Assembly (NCBI GenBank): GCA_015956445.1
Contig: WIUZ02000003.1
Coordinates: 1,674,001-1,738,000, forward strand
Origin: Thelephora terrestris
Taxonomy: Eukaryota; Basidiomycota; Agaricomycetes; Thelephorales; Thelephoraceae
Direction of reading: 5' to 3'
DNA length: 64,000 bases
Each line of letters starts with the position of its first letter. The first letter of the stretch is position 1. Of this stretch, positions 1 to 11,562 are shown piece after piece. The notes beneath the pieces were generated by a model. That model saw only the letters and a program-made list of their open reading frames with translations, was not told where the DNA came from and made no database searches. The position numbers were made by a program, and so were the translations under genes.

Positions 1-3000
1 ATATTCCCCTGCTTTCCTGATGCAGGAAACTTCTCCAACTAATGCCACTCAGGTACTCAGATCAAGGAAGAAAATGTGGTGACTAAATCCACTTACATGT
101 TCAGTGAGGTCATTTGAAGATTGAAAGGAATTGCTATTGGTTCCTTTGCTCCTCTGGTGGTCTGTCCAATCATTATGTGACTGCTTGTTTTCAAATGTCT
201 CTCATACAACAACAGATGACTTGAGGTTACACTGGATAAACACAGTGTCCTGATTAGAGGCATAGGTTACAGGGGTGGCAGCTTCAATTGAGACTTCTAA
301 GATTGAGTTTACTGACCCAAGCACCAAGACTTTCCGGACAATTGGGGTGCTGTCAATCTTCCAAAACTGGGTTGACCTTTGGGGGAGAATGAGGTTCCTA
401 CGAAATGATGGTTAATCCCAGAAAACACTGGATATGATACTGATATACCAGTGTTTGATATTGTCCAGGAACCTATCTGAGTCTGTAACCCCTGGTGAGA
501 AAATAATCTCTGGGATGGAAAAGGTCTTGCACTTGTCAGCATCAACCCTGGTGTACATCTGGAAATCAACAAGTTCATGCAATTTCAAGATCTGTTTGAT
601 GATTCTCTCCATTAGGGGCATCAATGATGGATCATCTGAAAACTTTGAGTAGAGTAGGGGGTAATGTTATGAATGTACATGCTTTCCACCTTATGAAAAG
701 TTTTGGTAAGCTCATTGATACTCTCAGCTGATAAATCACAAGCTTGGCTTTCAAGCTTGAACAAATGAGTAATGGAATGAGATAGAATGTGTCTATGCTA
801 AATATCAGCCAGCATCAGTGGGCAGAATAATAATGGAAATGACCTCCTGCAGCCAGCTGCTACATCTTCATGCCAGTTTTACAAAGCCTGACAAATTTCC
901 TCCTTTTCCTTGCCATTTGGCCTTGTGTAAGCCCTGGAGTGCAGAGTGCTTGATCCCAAATCTTCCTGGGGGATATGTAATGTCTGAGATGAAGCCTCCA
1001 GTTGAGAAACCTCTTCACAAATACCAAACCATACCTCTGACAGTGCAGGGAAATAGTCATTTTGATGACTGTCTGCCAAAAGAGGATAATATTCTTGTCT
1101 CCATTTATGACACACCACTGTGAAGCAAGCTCCTTGAGGCTAGAACCAGGTGGAAGGCAGGTTACTGATTGTGGTGATAAAAGCCCCTGAACAATCATCT
1201 CCAGGTTATCATTGGTTATTGGTACATGCTCCAGCAAGCTGTTGGATTAAGGCTCTTAGACCATCAACAAGGGTAACAGCAGAAAATGGTCACCCATTGC
1301 TTAACTCTATTGGCTGAAGGTCCACTCTTGCCCTCATCCTCATCCTCATTCTTATCCTCTGAAAATTTCTGGAGTGTCTGTGGGTTAATTATTGTTTCTG
1401 GGCCGGGTCTTTCTCCTCCCAGTTTTTGGTAGACAATTCCACTTGTTGAGAATAGGAGATCCCTGAATTTTTCTTCTTTTGACAGGAGAGTGAATCATAC
1501 AGGATCCTTGAGGGGAAGTGGGGCCTAGAGTAGACTGAGCTCTTCCTCTTTTTCTCCTATGAACAGAAGAATGGGGTGCTTGAGGGAAAGTAGGGCCTGG
1601 GGTGGGCTGAGCTCTTCTTTCCTCCCTTCTGTTAACAAGAAGCTAAATCCTATGAGATATCTGAAGGGAAGGGAGAGGAGGTAGAGGAGGGGATTCTGGG
1701 CCTGGAGTAGGTGATAGGGGAGGGGAGACTTGAGAACCTGACAGCTGCACTCCCCCGCTCTTAAGCATTGTCAGAACCAAATGAGGGTGTGAACTACTGC
1801 TCAACATACTTGTTAGAGCCAGTCCTATGGTATCTCTGAGTTACCCTGGTTTTGCAGCCTATGGCATAACTGGGCTGCATGAGAAAAATCATCAAGTGGG
1901 TGGGGTCCCAGCAGTGACTCAAGCTCTTGGAAAAGATCAACAACTGAGATGTGATCCATGAGGGCAGTGGAGAGAGGAAGCCACCCAGAGTGCCACAAGA
2001 AATGTAGAAAACAGGTAAAGATATGTCAGATGTGAGGAAGATGAAACAGATTTGATGATCAGATAAGCCTAGTCCACAGGTTTTGATAAGCAGGCTCAGC
2101 AAATATCAACTGAGTTGATATTTACCTGATGAAGGGGCTAAGATAGCTATCAAGTACATGGGTGTGGTAAAATAAAGAACTGACCTCAGCTGATGTAGAG
2201 AGTATCAGCTAGGGGGGGAGAGGAAAAAAATTCAGCAATCGGTGCATCACATTGATTGAGCAGCCAAAGTTATGGATTTCAAAAGAAAGGGACAGGGTAG
2301 ATCTATTTAGTACAAAAAATTAAGACCCAATGGTACAGAAATTTAATGTAAGTATGCCAATCAAGCATAATCTATGTTGGCATAGAAACATGGGTTGCAC
2401 ACACCAGACCCAGAGAGTAATATATCCCTCACCCTCATCAGCTTGATCACTGTTGATAATCCTAGTTTCTCCCCCTCCAATTCAGAAAGTGAATTTTGGT
2501 GTTGGCAGAGCTCCTGGTATGCCCCAGTTGGCCATTGAGGGACATTGTGTCAGATGGCGAGGACAATGCGGACTTGACCAAGCTGAGATTGGCGTATGTA
2601 CCAGAGCTGGATAACCAAAGAAGTTTCCAGGACTTAGAAACATAACTAGAACCAAAGCAAAATGAGCAAATAACATAAACGGAGACTGCATGTCTGCACA
2701 CACCTCTGACCTCTCTAATATTTCATTATTTTATCCTATCTGTCTCTTTCTGCAGAAGGGTGTCAGGCAACCCACAGGCAAAGCAGCTATAGTAGACGCA
2801 CATTAAGCCCCCTGGCACCAACTCTGATAATTGGGGTAATGAAACAGGACCCCTCCATGGCACAGAACTTGCTCATTTCTCAACTCAAAGACTTGATTTA
2901 TCCCCATCAGCAAAATCTCCTCCCACTACCAAGTGCTACGTGATACTACCCAAGCACTACCCAGGCTGGGTAGCAAGAATTTCAGGTAGCTTCATCTAAA

Positions 3001-3300
3001 ATTGGATATCTCCTTCTTTTCATGTTGGCAATGTTAGATTGATGCTTGCTTGCTAAACCCTCATACCCAAATGTTATCAATATCTCACCCAAATGTCTAG
3101 CTCTTCATACCTGAATGTCTTGGTTTTTATACAACATTTTATCTTGCTGGCATCTAAATGGGCTGTATTGCTCAACAATGACATATAGTAATTAGATCTA
3201 CTGCATGTAAGGGGGAAAAGGAGGTGTCCAGGCCAAGAAGAAAATCAAAATGAGCCAAAAGGGGTTGTGGCAAAACAAAAAAACAACGGCAGGGGACACA
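1..3300. other. degraded accessory DNA, no supported gene
   Basis: Only short interrupted frames occur here, mostly on the minus strand (for example 860-1237 and 412-624), and I recognise none. The segment 1490-1700 holds imperfect repeats of about 85 bp built on GGGCCT and GAGCTCTTC, and 1334-1362 is a short CCTCAT microsatellite. This looks like old transposon debris. Confidence 0.5.
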
Positions 3301-3301
3301 G

Positions 3302-3434
3302 CTTGAAGAAATTTGCCTGGATATTTTAAATGTATTTATTATGTACCAAGTGGATCTTTGCCAGGCAGATTTTACATTTCCTTACAATGTATCTACAATG
3401 TCCTGGGCCAAGAAACTGGGCTTTGTTCCCAGTG
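3302..3434. repeat. fragment of a CACTG palindromic element (G-type arm)
   Basis: This stretch closely matches the outer arm of palindrome G (27590-27726) and ends in the same terminal CCCAGTG. Only one arm is present, so it is a truncated relic. Confidence 0.65.
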
Positions 3435-3940
3435 TGTGGAACATCACCCAGGCCATGCTCCGGGATTCGGGGGCAAGCTTCTTGAGGAGCAAAAGTGTTG
3501 GAAAGCCCTGGCTGATCAAGAAGATGCCAAGCATGAAGATCTTGGCATACTCTAGGAAATTTCTCTGCATTTCCAGCCAAGATCTGTGCCTTGTAGGTTC
3601 ATCACCGGGGTCAAAGTACTGTTTGAGCACCATCTTTGGATCTGGCATAGTGATCAGTGTTAAAATACTGGGTGGCAAATCACTGTGGGGAGGGGTCAGC
3701 ATGGCAGCAGGGCAATCCTGAACAAGAGTGGAGTGATCCAGCATGATGGGAGATTGCACCATTGGGTGGTATGTGAGGAACGAGGGGTGGGCACTGGGCG
3801 TGCATTGTGTTAAACAGGTGTCTGACACGGGGGCAAGGGATCAACTACCCAGTAGATACTGTACCCATACAGCCAAAGCAGCAGTCAGCAGCCATCACTA
3901 GGTTTGCCAGCCCTCATCATTCTGCTGTCATTGCTGGTGC
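3435..3940. other. unrecognised stretch
   Basis: A 148-residue frame on the minus strand (3382-3828) overlaps this segment and the G-arm fragment. It has no motif I know. Because it runs into a MITE arm it is more likely chance or transposon debris than a gene. Confidence 0.3.
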
Positions 3941-3941
3941 T

Positions 3942-4100
3942 GTGGCCCCAATAAGGTTTTGTCATCAGTAATTTTTGGTTTTGTTGCCCCATAGGGCCTC
4001 ATCATTGGTAATTTTTGGTTTTTCTACCCCATAGGACCCTGTGATTGGCCTTTTGCCCCCATAAGATCCTGTGATTGGTAATTTTTGGTTTTGCCACCCC
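3942..4100. repeat. minisatellite, unit about 60 bp
   Basis: Three imperfect tandem copies contain the strings GGTAATTTTTGGTTTT and CCCCATAGG or CCCCATAAG. No coding frame is apparent. Confidence 0.6.
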
Positions 4101-4483
4101 CAGAGAGTCTTATAATCCATGCATTCAGATTTTTTCCCTGTCTTAGAGTTCTAACATCCACTACTTGTTATTGTGAGTTCCACAACCCTCTCATTACTAG
4201 TTGTGATGATTTCACTGTTTACCCCCTTTCATTTCCTTCATTTAACGCCTCATCATCAAGTCAATTGGTGCCCTGCCCTAAACACGGCGGTAAACTGTTT
4301 ATTATGCAATATGCCCTATGCTTAACGACTCAAAGTCCAATACGTGGAATGTGTTACTAGTCAAGATACCCCAGAAGATCCGAGGTATAATACGTGAACA
4401 TGTACCGGCGGACCTTCATACAAAGATCCTCCCTACCTGGCCCTCTGTTGCCCCTGGACGACTAGTAGATATTCAGGCTACCG

Positions 4484-4560
4484 ACAACAAGGGATGTATT
4501 AATAAGTGTCGTGCGTTGACCTCTTGCAGAAGTCAACCGGCTTATTAATCTGACCCTTGG
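4484..4560 (+). other. conserved box with hairpin inside E1
   Basis: ACAACAAGGGATG (4484-4496) and TGACCCTTGG (4551-4560) bracket a near-perfect hairpin: ATTAATAAG (4498-4506) pairs with CTTATTAAT (4541-4549) and GTTGAC (4515-4520) with GTCAAC (4532-4537). The same two edge strings bracket other middles in B1, B2 and E2. Confidence 0.6.
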
Positions 4561-4659
4561 ATTGGACTTATAAAAACCATTATGCTTTACAACTCATGGA
4601 TCACACGCAAAAGACAAGAAAGGAGATTGATTCCGGAAGCCATCGTACAGAAGACTTAT

Positions 4660-6450
4660 TTAATCAAGATCTCTGCGAATCCTCTGTACTGCTTCCAAGG
4701 CTGCCCTCACCAACTCCTCGTTCGCCCAGTTCGCCTGCCTAATCTCGTTCGGGTCTACGTCCGACAGGTCCCCGTAATCTGGAAGTTTGGTATCAGAGTT
4801 TGGTTCCGAATCAGGAACGAACTCGGCATACGGATCAAACTCCAGAGCCGGCCATTGGTTCCTCGGCAAAGTTGTATCTGTAACCATGACAAGAGGAGTC
4901 ATTCTCCTACAAGGAATGGGAGTATCCCTACAGACAACTCCAACATTCCTGTAGAACTCCTCCTCTTGAATCTCAACAACTTCGTCATCAATAGGAACCA
5001 ACCTGTTTTCATACTGGACCACCAAACGAGCAGGTGGAGACTCAGCACGCTCCGGAATCATCAACTCCTCTTCCTCAACTCGAACCTCCAGCTCATTACA
5101 CCTCCTCTGAAGATCACGGACCTCCCCAGTCAATTCCGAGACACGACGGGTAAGACGAGCCTAAAAAGGAAAAGGGTTAGATGAGAACAAATATCTTCTA
5201 CCCCTATCCCTTACCCTGTCATCCTCCAATTGACTGACTCGATCAACCAAATTCGGGATCAAGTCTGTCTGGGCAACCAGACCCCGGATCAAGTCCTTCA
5301 ACGTGATCACTTCTCCCTAAAGAAAGTTTGAGTTAGGCAGGTCAATTACTCCTGACCCAAACTTTCTTACCTTCAACCTATCAATTGCCATACCCTGTTG
5401 CTCTTGCTCATCTTCAGTCTTCAACATCCATTCTTGAAATCCAAGACAATCCTTCTCCAACTTCTCGATCTCTTCGCGGCAACCATCAACTCACTCATTG
5501 ACATGAGCAATCTCATCCATCAACATAACACCGATGTTGCTCGTGTGAACAACACTGGTGTCAAGGATTAAGTTGAAAGTCTTGTTTGCCTCGGTGATGA
5601 ACTTAACGCCACGACCTAAGAGTTTGGCCGAATAGGGGTTAGTCTCGATACGCGCCAACTTCTGCTGAGACACCCTTCGAGAGGCCTGGATGAAATCCCT
5701 GAAACCTAAAAGGACACTGGGGGCAGGGGCGCCTGGAATTGGTGATTACATCTTGATTACATGGTGAGTTCATGTGCACTTTTCAATGATTGTAATCACT
5801 GATTCCAGGTTGATTACATTTCAAATGTTACCTTGACATGTAATCCAGCCAATGTCCACCAATTACATTTGAAATGTTCTCAACAAATGTTTTTGGGATG
5901 TTTTTTACCTGTCAGCAAAAATGATACTGCAATGTAGTCAACATGTTCTTCAATCGTCCAAGATGTAATCTAAATGCGCTCAAAAACATGAGATGTTTTC
6001 ACAATGTGCCCAGTGGGCACATTCAGGAAACATTGCTTGGGAACATTTTGAGGAAATTTCAAATGGAGTTGGTGGGCACAGTTGAATTACATGTCAAGGT
6101 AACATTTGAAATGTAATCAACCTGGAATCAGTGATTACAATTATTGAAAAGTGCACATGAACTCACTATGTAATCAAGATGTAATCACCGATTCCAGGTG
6201 CCCCTGCCCCCAGTGGGAGTTAGTTCGCTTTCTTAAACCGGAATGCGCAACCAGACCCCCCACCTAAGTCGGTAAACCCTTCTTGAGGGTTGGTGGTGGC
6301 GGAACGGTCCATAACAGCTCCCAAAGAGGGATAAGGACGGGAACAATCCCCATGAGCATAGATAAAGCAGTCTTGGTTGAAGTTGTTCTCCTGAACAGGA
6401 GAAGGGTTGGAAGAACGACAGGAGGGAGTGTGGGTGTGAACTTGAGGCAT
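4660..6450 (-). CDS. antisense coiled-coil coding region of E1 (several blocks)
   Basis: Several minus-strand blocks resemble a multi-exon gene. A first block near 6450-6230 begins MPQVHTHTP. A second near 5700-5490 contains EANKTFNLILDTSVVH and the end MDEIAHVNE. Heptad-like blocks follow, and the last block (5133-4660) is acidic, starts with a coiled coil (REVRDLQRRCNELEVRVEEE) and ends VQRIRRDLD. The blocks recur in E2. MITE H1 lies between the first two blocks. Function is unknown; by analogy with A, B and C it is the antisense protein of this module. The region belongs to an old element and looks broken. Confidence 0.5.
5715..6215. mobile_element. palindromic MITE H1 (CACTG ends, 3-bp duplication)
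   Basis: Near-identical terminal inverted repeats of at least 130 bp start CACTGGGGGCAGGGG. Both sides carry the 3-bp duplication GGA (5712-5714 and 6216-6218). The other copy of module E has the empty site near 31950-31970 (AAAGGAGTTAGTT), which fixes both boundaries. There is no coding capacity. CACTG ends with a 3-bp duplication fit a CACTA (CMC/EnSpm-like) or PIF-like DNA transposon; the transposase source is not in the window. Confidence 0.85.
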
Positions 6451-6859
6451 GTCATTGGTGTGTAACAAAGGTGGTTTGTTGGGAGACTCAGTTATCCAAC
6501 CCCCTTTGGTTATATACCAAACGCCACACCCCTTCCACGACTCAGGAGTTGAGTCATCCTTTCTATTGTTTACTGCGCATGACCCACATGACATCATATG
6601 CTCCCCTTTTGCTATTGGCTATTACTCAGCCAACCTACATTTGTTTCCGAACATTCCCATGATACGTCATGCTTTGTAACTGCTTTGTAATGCTCTCAAA
6701 TTGCTATTGGCCGCCACACTTTTGTTTATCAGCTGATAATTTGTAGCATTAGTCACCAAGTAATGCACAGACCATGCAGTGCTGTGCATGGACCATGTTT
6801 GTTTGTGTTTGTATCATTAGTATAGTTACTTGTCACTGTCACGTCACAAATCTAGGAAG

Positions 6860-6867
6860 TATATATA
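6860..6867 (+). promoter_or_regulatory. TATA box of E1
   Basis: TATATATA lies 258 bp before the CTGACA end and about 410 bp from the start of the antisense coding region, which is the divergent layout of all these modules. The matching box in E2 is at 32592. Confidence 0.55.
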
Positions 6868-7204
6868 CTCAGAGTAGTTTAGCCTGTACTTCCTTAGATT
6901 TGTTATCATCAGACTCTCTGTGACCTCTACTGCTGTGTGCTAAGAGCAAGAGTATCTGAAGAACCTTGTCTCCTTCTTTCTCCTCTCTTCTACTCTATGT
7001 CAGTGAAGAGACTTCCAATATCCCTGGGTTTGTATCAGGGTGATTACTGTGTGTTTGACCCTTGATTACAATAGGTTTGGATACCAAGAGTGTTATTGAA
7101 CTGTAGAGGTTGTGTCGGCCTGACACTAGTTACATGAGGGACAAAGCATATCTTACTTCCTACTGCTTGGCCTACATAGAAGGTCCCTCTGCATCCCAAC
7201 TCAT

Positions 7205-9139
7205 TTATGCTGTTGTGGCATTTTGTACAGAGAACCCATGCTCAATGAATTGTGATGGGTCTGTTCTAACACATACCTCATTTTCCTCTGAGATCTCATC
7301 TGCTACACTGACAGCCATAAAATTGGCTATTGCCTCTGCCAGAGCCTTAAATGAGTCAATCTCATCACATATGATGGGATTATCTTCCTGATTATTAGGA
7401 ATATTGCCTTTGTCATCTTCCATCCCAATAGCCTCTGGTTTTTGAAGTGTGTCCATGAACTCTTAATATTTCATCCATTCTACAAGTGCCACCTCTGCCT
7501 CTTCACTTGTTAAAGAGTCATATAAGAAGTTTAAATCCTCTTCTCCAGTTGAATAGAGTCTAAAAGCTTAGAAGATAAAATGAGTAAGTGTTCACAATGT
7601 ATAATTGCATTAAGAGTACCTTTTGAACAATTTCTGGATTGTTAATAGCCATGTATCCATTTATCAACCACATCACTGAATGATCCCAAACCACCCCCAT
7701 CTGCTTATCAAAGGCAATTTGGTCAGGTGTGATGCCTGAGTTCAGCTAAACCATGGTCCATAATGTCACTGAGAGCAGATTGCTTGATTGCTGACTTGAG
7801 TATTCACTGGATTCCAACATCACATGGCTAAAATAAGCCAGTGCAATTGGCTGGAACAAAGTGAATGTGAATCCACAAATATGCCACATCCATCCAGCTC
7901 CGGAACTTGAGGGATTTGTACACTGAACAGCAGTTGATTTGCCAGATACATGTTTGGTTGGGGAGCTTGAGCTACTTTCGGTGGGATTCAAAGTATGGCA
8001 CAAGGATACCAGTAAAATAGTTCTTCATTGTCCAGATTGTTGATCAGTGGTTATCAGTTTTAGAGTATTTAAACCAAAACCTGAGCTCTTGTGTAGCTTT
8101 CTTGCATCTAGGAGCAGAGGGTGAAGGAGGGAAGCCGGTGACCGCCCATGGTAGATAGCCTGGAATGGGTTTACTTCCCCACTCATTGAGACCCCCACCA
8201 TAAGTGTAAATTCACACCACTCATCTAGGCCAACTAACTCAACCTTTTTGCTTCAAATGGGATTATAGGTCTTCTTGGACTCAGCTGAGAAGTAGACCAG
8301 AGTCTGATCAGAGTTGACCACAAATACGGCATGGATGTGGAACTTGAAGATTGACCAGGAAAACCGTAGAAATGTGTCTGTGAGGATTTGTGGGAAGTCA
8401 TTGGGGATCTTCTTCCCAGGGCGAGTTGCACGGTAGAGTGACCACTTCATTTAAATCTGTAGGAACCTCATGACATCGGCACTGAAAGTGGTTCCAGAGA
8501 TATTTGCCATGGACTTTCCATGTTACAACAACATCAAAGATCTGAGGTCCCTTTGCTTTGATGATTCCAATTAAAATGCCACAGATGGTTAGGAGGTGAA
8601 GGCAGATGGATGTGGCTTGGAGAGATGTTAAGGTGATCTTAATTTGTGAACATATGCCAGGATGGTCACAATATTTCATTCTTGGTTTAATAGTTGACAT
8701 CAGACTGCAGAAGGGTACTCACGAATACATCAAAACGGGCTTGAACCTCACCTGGGAGGAATCCCTTCTTAACTTCCTCAAGCACCTTCTTTGACTACAC
8801 AATCCTAGCCTTGATTAAGTGATCCCTCCATTCACCAATACATTAATGGGTGAGATGGTCAAAGCGAGAGTTTTGTTGTTGGCGCTATTTTACCAGTGCA
8901 GAGTGGTTTGGTTTTCCATTCTGTCGCTTTGCTGCCTGATCAATCAATGGAAAGAAGGCTGGGGATTTCCAGTTGATGTATATGGGAGGGGTAAATTCCT
9001 CCTTGGTTGGTTTGTAGACCTTACCAGCTTTTTCTGCCTTCTGTTGTTTTAATTTTGCCACAAACACTTTTCTTTGACGTGAGATGGCAGCGACATCAGC
9101 ACAAGCTGGAGGCTGGACTTCCTGGTTGGATTTTGTCAT
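7205..9139 (-). pseudogene. decayed DDE_1 (pogo/Tigger-like) transposase, relic 1
   Basis: On the minus strand, broken pieces line up in the order expected of a fungal DDE_1 transposase. A basic N-terminal piece (9139-8885) has KVFVAKLKQQKAEKAG. A middle piece near 8600-8500 has ILIGIIKAKGPQIFDV and VHGKYLWNHFQC. The catalytic-strand piece VNSDQT lies near 8301-8325, followed by YFSAESKKTYNPI. An acidic tail (7456-7205) may belong to it. Several frameshifts and stops interrupt it (frame changes near 8450 and 8260). The VNSDQT context is the usual first catalytic Asp region of this family. Confidence 0.6.
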
Positions 9140-9264
9140 GGTCTAAGAGATGGTGAAGTCATCATCATATAAAGCAAATACTCAAAAGATCAACTCACTT
9201 TAATCAACTCTCCATCACTGTCCCGGACACCATCCCTAATCTCAATCTTCTTAAACTTCAACCA

Positions 9265-9970
9265 ATGGTTCTGCTGATGGATATGATCGCTCTCTCATTT
9301 TTAAATGAGCTTCTTCTCCTTCTTTCTATTCCAGTGCTCTGCTGGATCAATTTTTCCCATAGAGTCAGCCCTTTTCTGCTTTGCCTACATAGCCTGTACA
9401 TTGGACTACAGCATATCCACCATGGGGTACAGAAACAGACTAAGACCTCCTTGACGTCACTTTGTGATACATTTGTTTGCCTGGATCTTTTCTCAACCTG
9501 TGGCATCATGTTTGGGATCATTGCTGCCAAGGCACCTGATATTTTCAATGTTACTGTCAGCCAGGTGGTGCATGGAAATTACATCTGGGATCACTTTCAA
9601 TGCAGGGAGTCATTTGTGAAGAAATTTTTAATGGAGAAAATGGGGTGGTCACCACGTCGATCAACTTATCCAGAGAAAAAAAACTCCAGAAAATATCACA
9701 GAGATCCTCACTGATGCTGCTCTTTGCCTCAATTCAACCATATTCCAGTTCCATGTCCCAAAGTTCCTCATAGTGAACTCTGATCAAACTGGAGTTCAGT
9801 ACTCAGCTGGTGGTTAAGAAACCTATGCTCCAATTGGGAGTAAACAGGTTGAGATAATTGGCAAGGATGAAAAGTGGTCATTTACACTTATGGTGGGCAT
9901 ATCTATAAGCAGAGAAGTGTTGCCATTTATGGGGGACCTTAATCTTATACCACCATGAGAGGGTAGAGTT
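9265..9970 (+). pseudogene. decayed DDE_1 (pogo/Tigger-like) transposase, relic 2
   Basis: The plus strand carries a homologue of relic 1: IMFGIIAAKAPDIFNV and VHGNYIWDHFQC (about 9500-9605), then SFVKKFLMEKMGWSPRR, then LIVNSDQTGVQYSAG near 9765-9810 and GSKQVEIIGKDEKWSF (about 9838-9885). A stop falls inside the catalytic region just after YSAGG, and the frame changes before it. The two relics face opposite ways, about 125 bp apart, and differ by many substitutions, so they are separate old insertions or an old inverted pair. Confidence 0.65.
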
Positions 9971-10309
9971 CCCATGCCCAGGCATGAAAAATTCAAGGAG
10001 TCACATCAGTGACCAGCCAGCTATCCTAGCACCCCCTCTCCCTAGCCTAGGGATGCAACAACCCACACAGGTGTGCTAACCACCAGTGGTCGTCCAACTG
10101 TCCTCGGTAGGGAAGACTAAACAAAATATAATGTGTGTCTCACACCTGCCCCCTTGGGACTGGCAGCAATTGCAGACAGGAGGCACCACAAGCAGGAGTT
10201 TAAATTTAACCTACCTGCCAACCTGGCTGCACGGCCCCCTCTTCTCCCCATGGCAAGAAAAAAATTAAGTAAAAGCTGTAAAAACCGCCAGACGAGGGAG
10301 ATCAACTCA
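9971..10309. other. no gene seen
   Basis: About 340 bp between the transposase relic and the next MITE. It has short frames only and no recognisable motif. Confidence 0.4.
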
Positions 10310-11376
10310 CACTGGGGACAGGGGTTAGTTTACTGAGTCAGTGAACAGTGAGTAAATTGCAAGAAAATGGAAAAAGAACCCAGCCAAATACTTGCCTGGC
10401 AAGCACAAAGCAAATTCACAATTTACTGAGCCAATTTACCTGCAATTTACTGGGTCATGTGACCACAGTTTCCCCATTAGGTAAATCTCAAAAAAATTCA
10501 CAATTTACTGAACAAATTTAACCATAATTTACTGGGCCACTTGCCCAATCAGTATGTTTTTAATTTGCTGAGTGATTTAATCACGATTGACTGGACTCAA
10601 CCAAACTGATTTACTGACGGCATACCTGATTGGTCAATTTAAAAAATACCCAAAAATTTACCTGGACATGTCATTGTCAGTAAACTGCAAGTTTTCTTTC
10701 AGTAAATTGCAAATAGACATAAAGTAAACCAGAAAACAGGTAAACTTTGAATTTACTTACAATTTACATGTGTTTTTGAGCAAAAGCCCTGGGTTCTTTC
10801 ACAATTTACTTTCCAATATGCCCATCACAAATCTGAGCCATTCATTGAGAGTTCTTTCATAAGGTACCCACTCATCTGATCACAATGTACTCAACCAGAT
10901 ACTCAATGGGTTCTTTGAGAGTTTGTGGTAAAACTGAAATTTACTCAGATTTTACCCAGGAGGTTAATTGTGCACAAATTCAAAACTTACCCACCAATTT
11001 GCCCACACTTTGATCAGTGGGTAAGTTTTAAAATTGTTCTCAAAAAGCTCATCAGTTTGCCCATGAGGCACTTCTTTGACAAAGCTTCAAGGGTTCTTTC
11101 ACACATTGCACAAAATGTGTCCACCACATTATTTGAGCCACTCGCCTAGAGTTCTTTCACAAATTACCCAGAAATTTGCCCACAACATGTTCAATCATGT
11201 ACATAGCGGTATTGTTGAGAGTTTGTCAAGAAAATGAGTGTATTAGATTCGAGGGAGGTGAAAAGAGTATGGGGGTGGGGGAAGCAAGACAACTGGGGGT
11301 AGCGGGGTCTGAGGAGCGGTGTTTGGAAGACAATGCTCATGAATAAGGTGATTAATGGGAGGCAGGTAATCAAGGT
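10310..11376. mobile_element. CACTG palindromic MITE complex, left part
   Basis: Begins CACTGGGGACAGGGG. Many short AATTTACT and TTTACTG motifs follow. From about 10850 the sequence (TTTACTCAGATTTTACCCA, TTCAAAACTTACCCAC) is the inverted match of 15240-15540, making two arms of one palindrome split by B1. The outer 540 bp has no partner arm here, so two related elements may be fused. Confidence 0.6.
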
Positions 11377-11562
11377 TGTCAGGAACATGGTATTTTTAAA
11401 CTTTTTATAACACACTCTTTCTTCGAACTCTTCTTACCATTTCTTATGTTTGAATGCCTCACGTTCATTATCCTTCACACCGATCATTCAAAAACACACA
11501 AACGCGCATACATTCACGGCAATACGGAACAACATGGCTATACTAATGCTTATACAACGTCC

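Larger units (their letters stand above)
4202..7125 (+). mobile_element. LTR-like module E1
   Basis: It starts TGTGATGATTTC and ends CGGCCTGACA, and is flanked by a perfect 5-bp duplication CTAGT (4197-4201 and 7126-7130). TG..CA ends with a 5-bp duplication are the signature of retroviral-type integration. Length is 2.92 kb, of which 0.5 kb is an inserted MITE (5715-6215). Parts are an antisense coding region (6450 to about 4660), a gap, and a plus-strand TATA box at 6860. No reverse transcriptase or internal region is attached, so it looks like a solo LTR. A second copy, E2, spans 20636-33273. The element looks old and its coding part is not intact. Confidence 0.75.
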
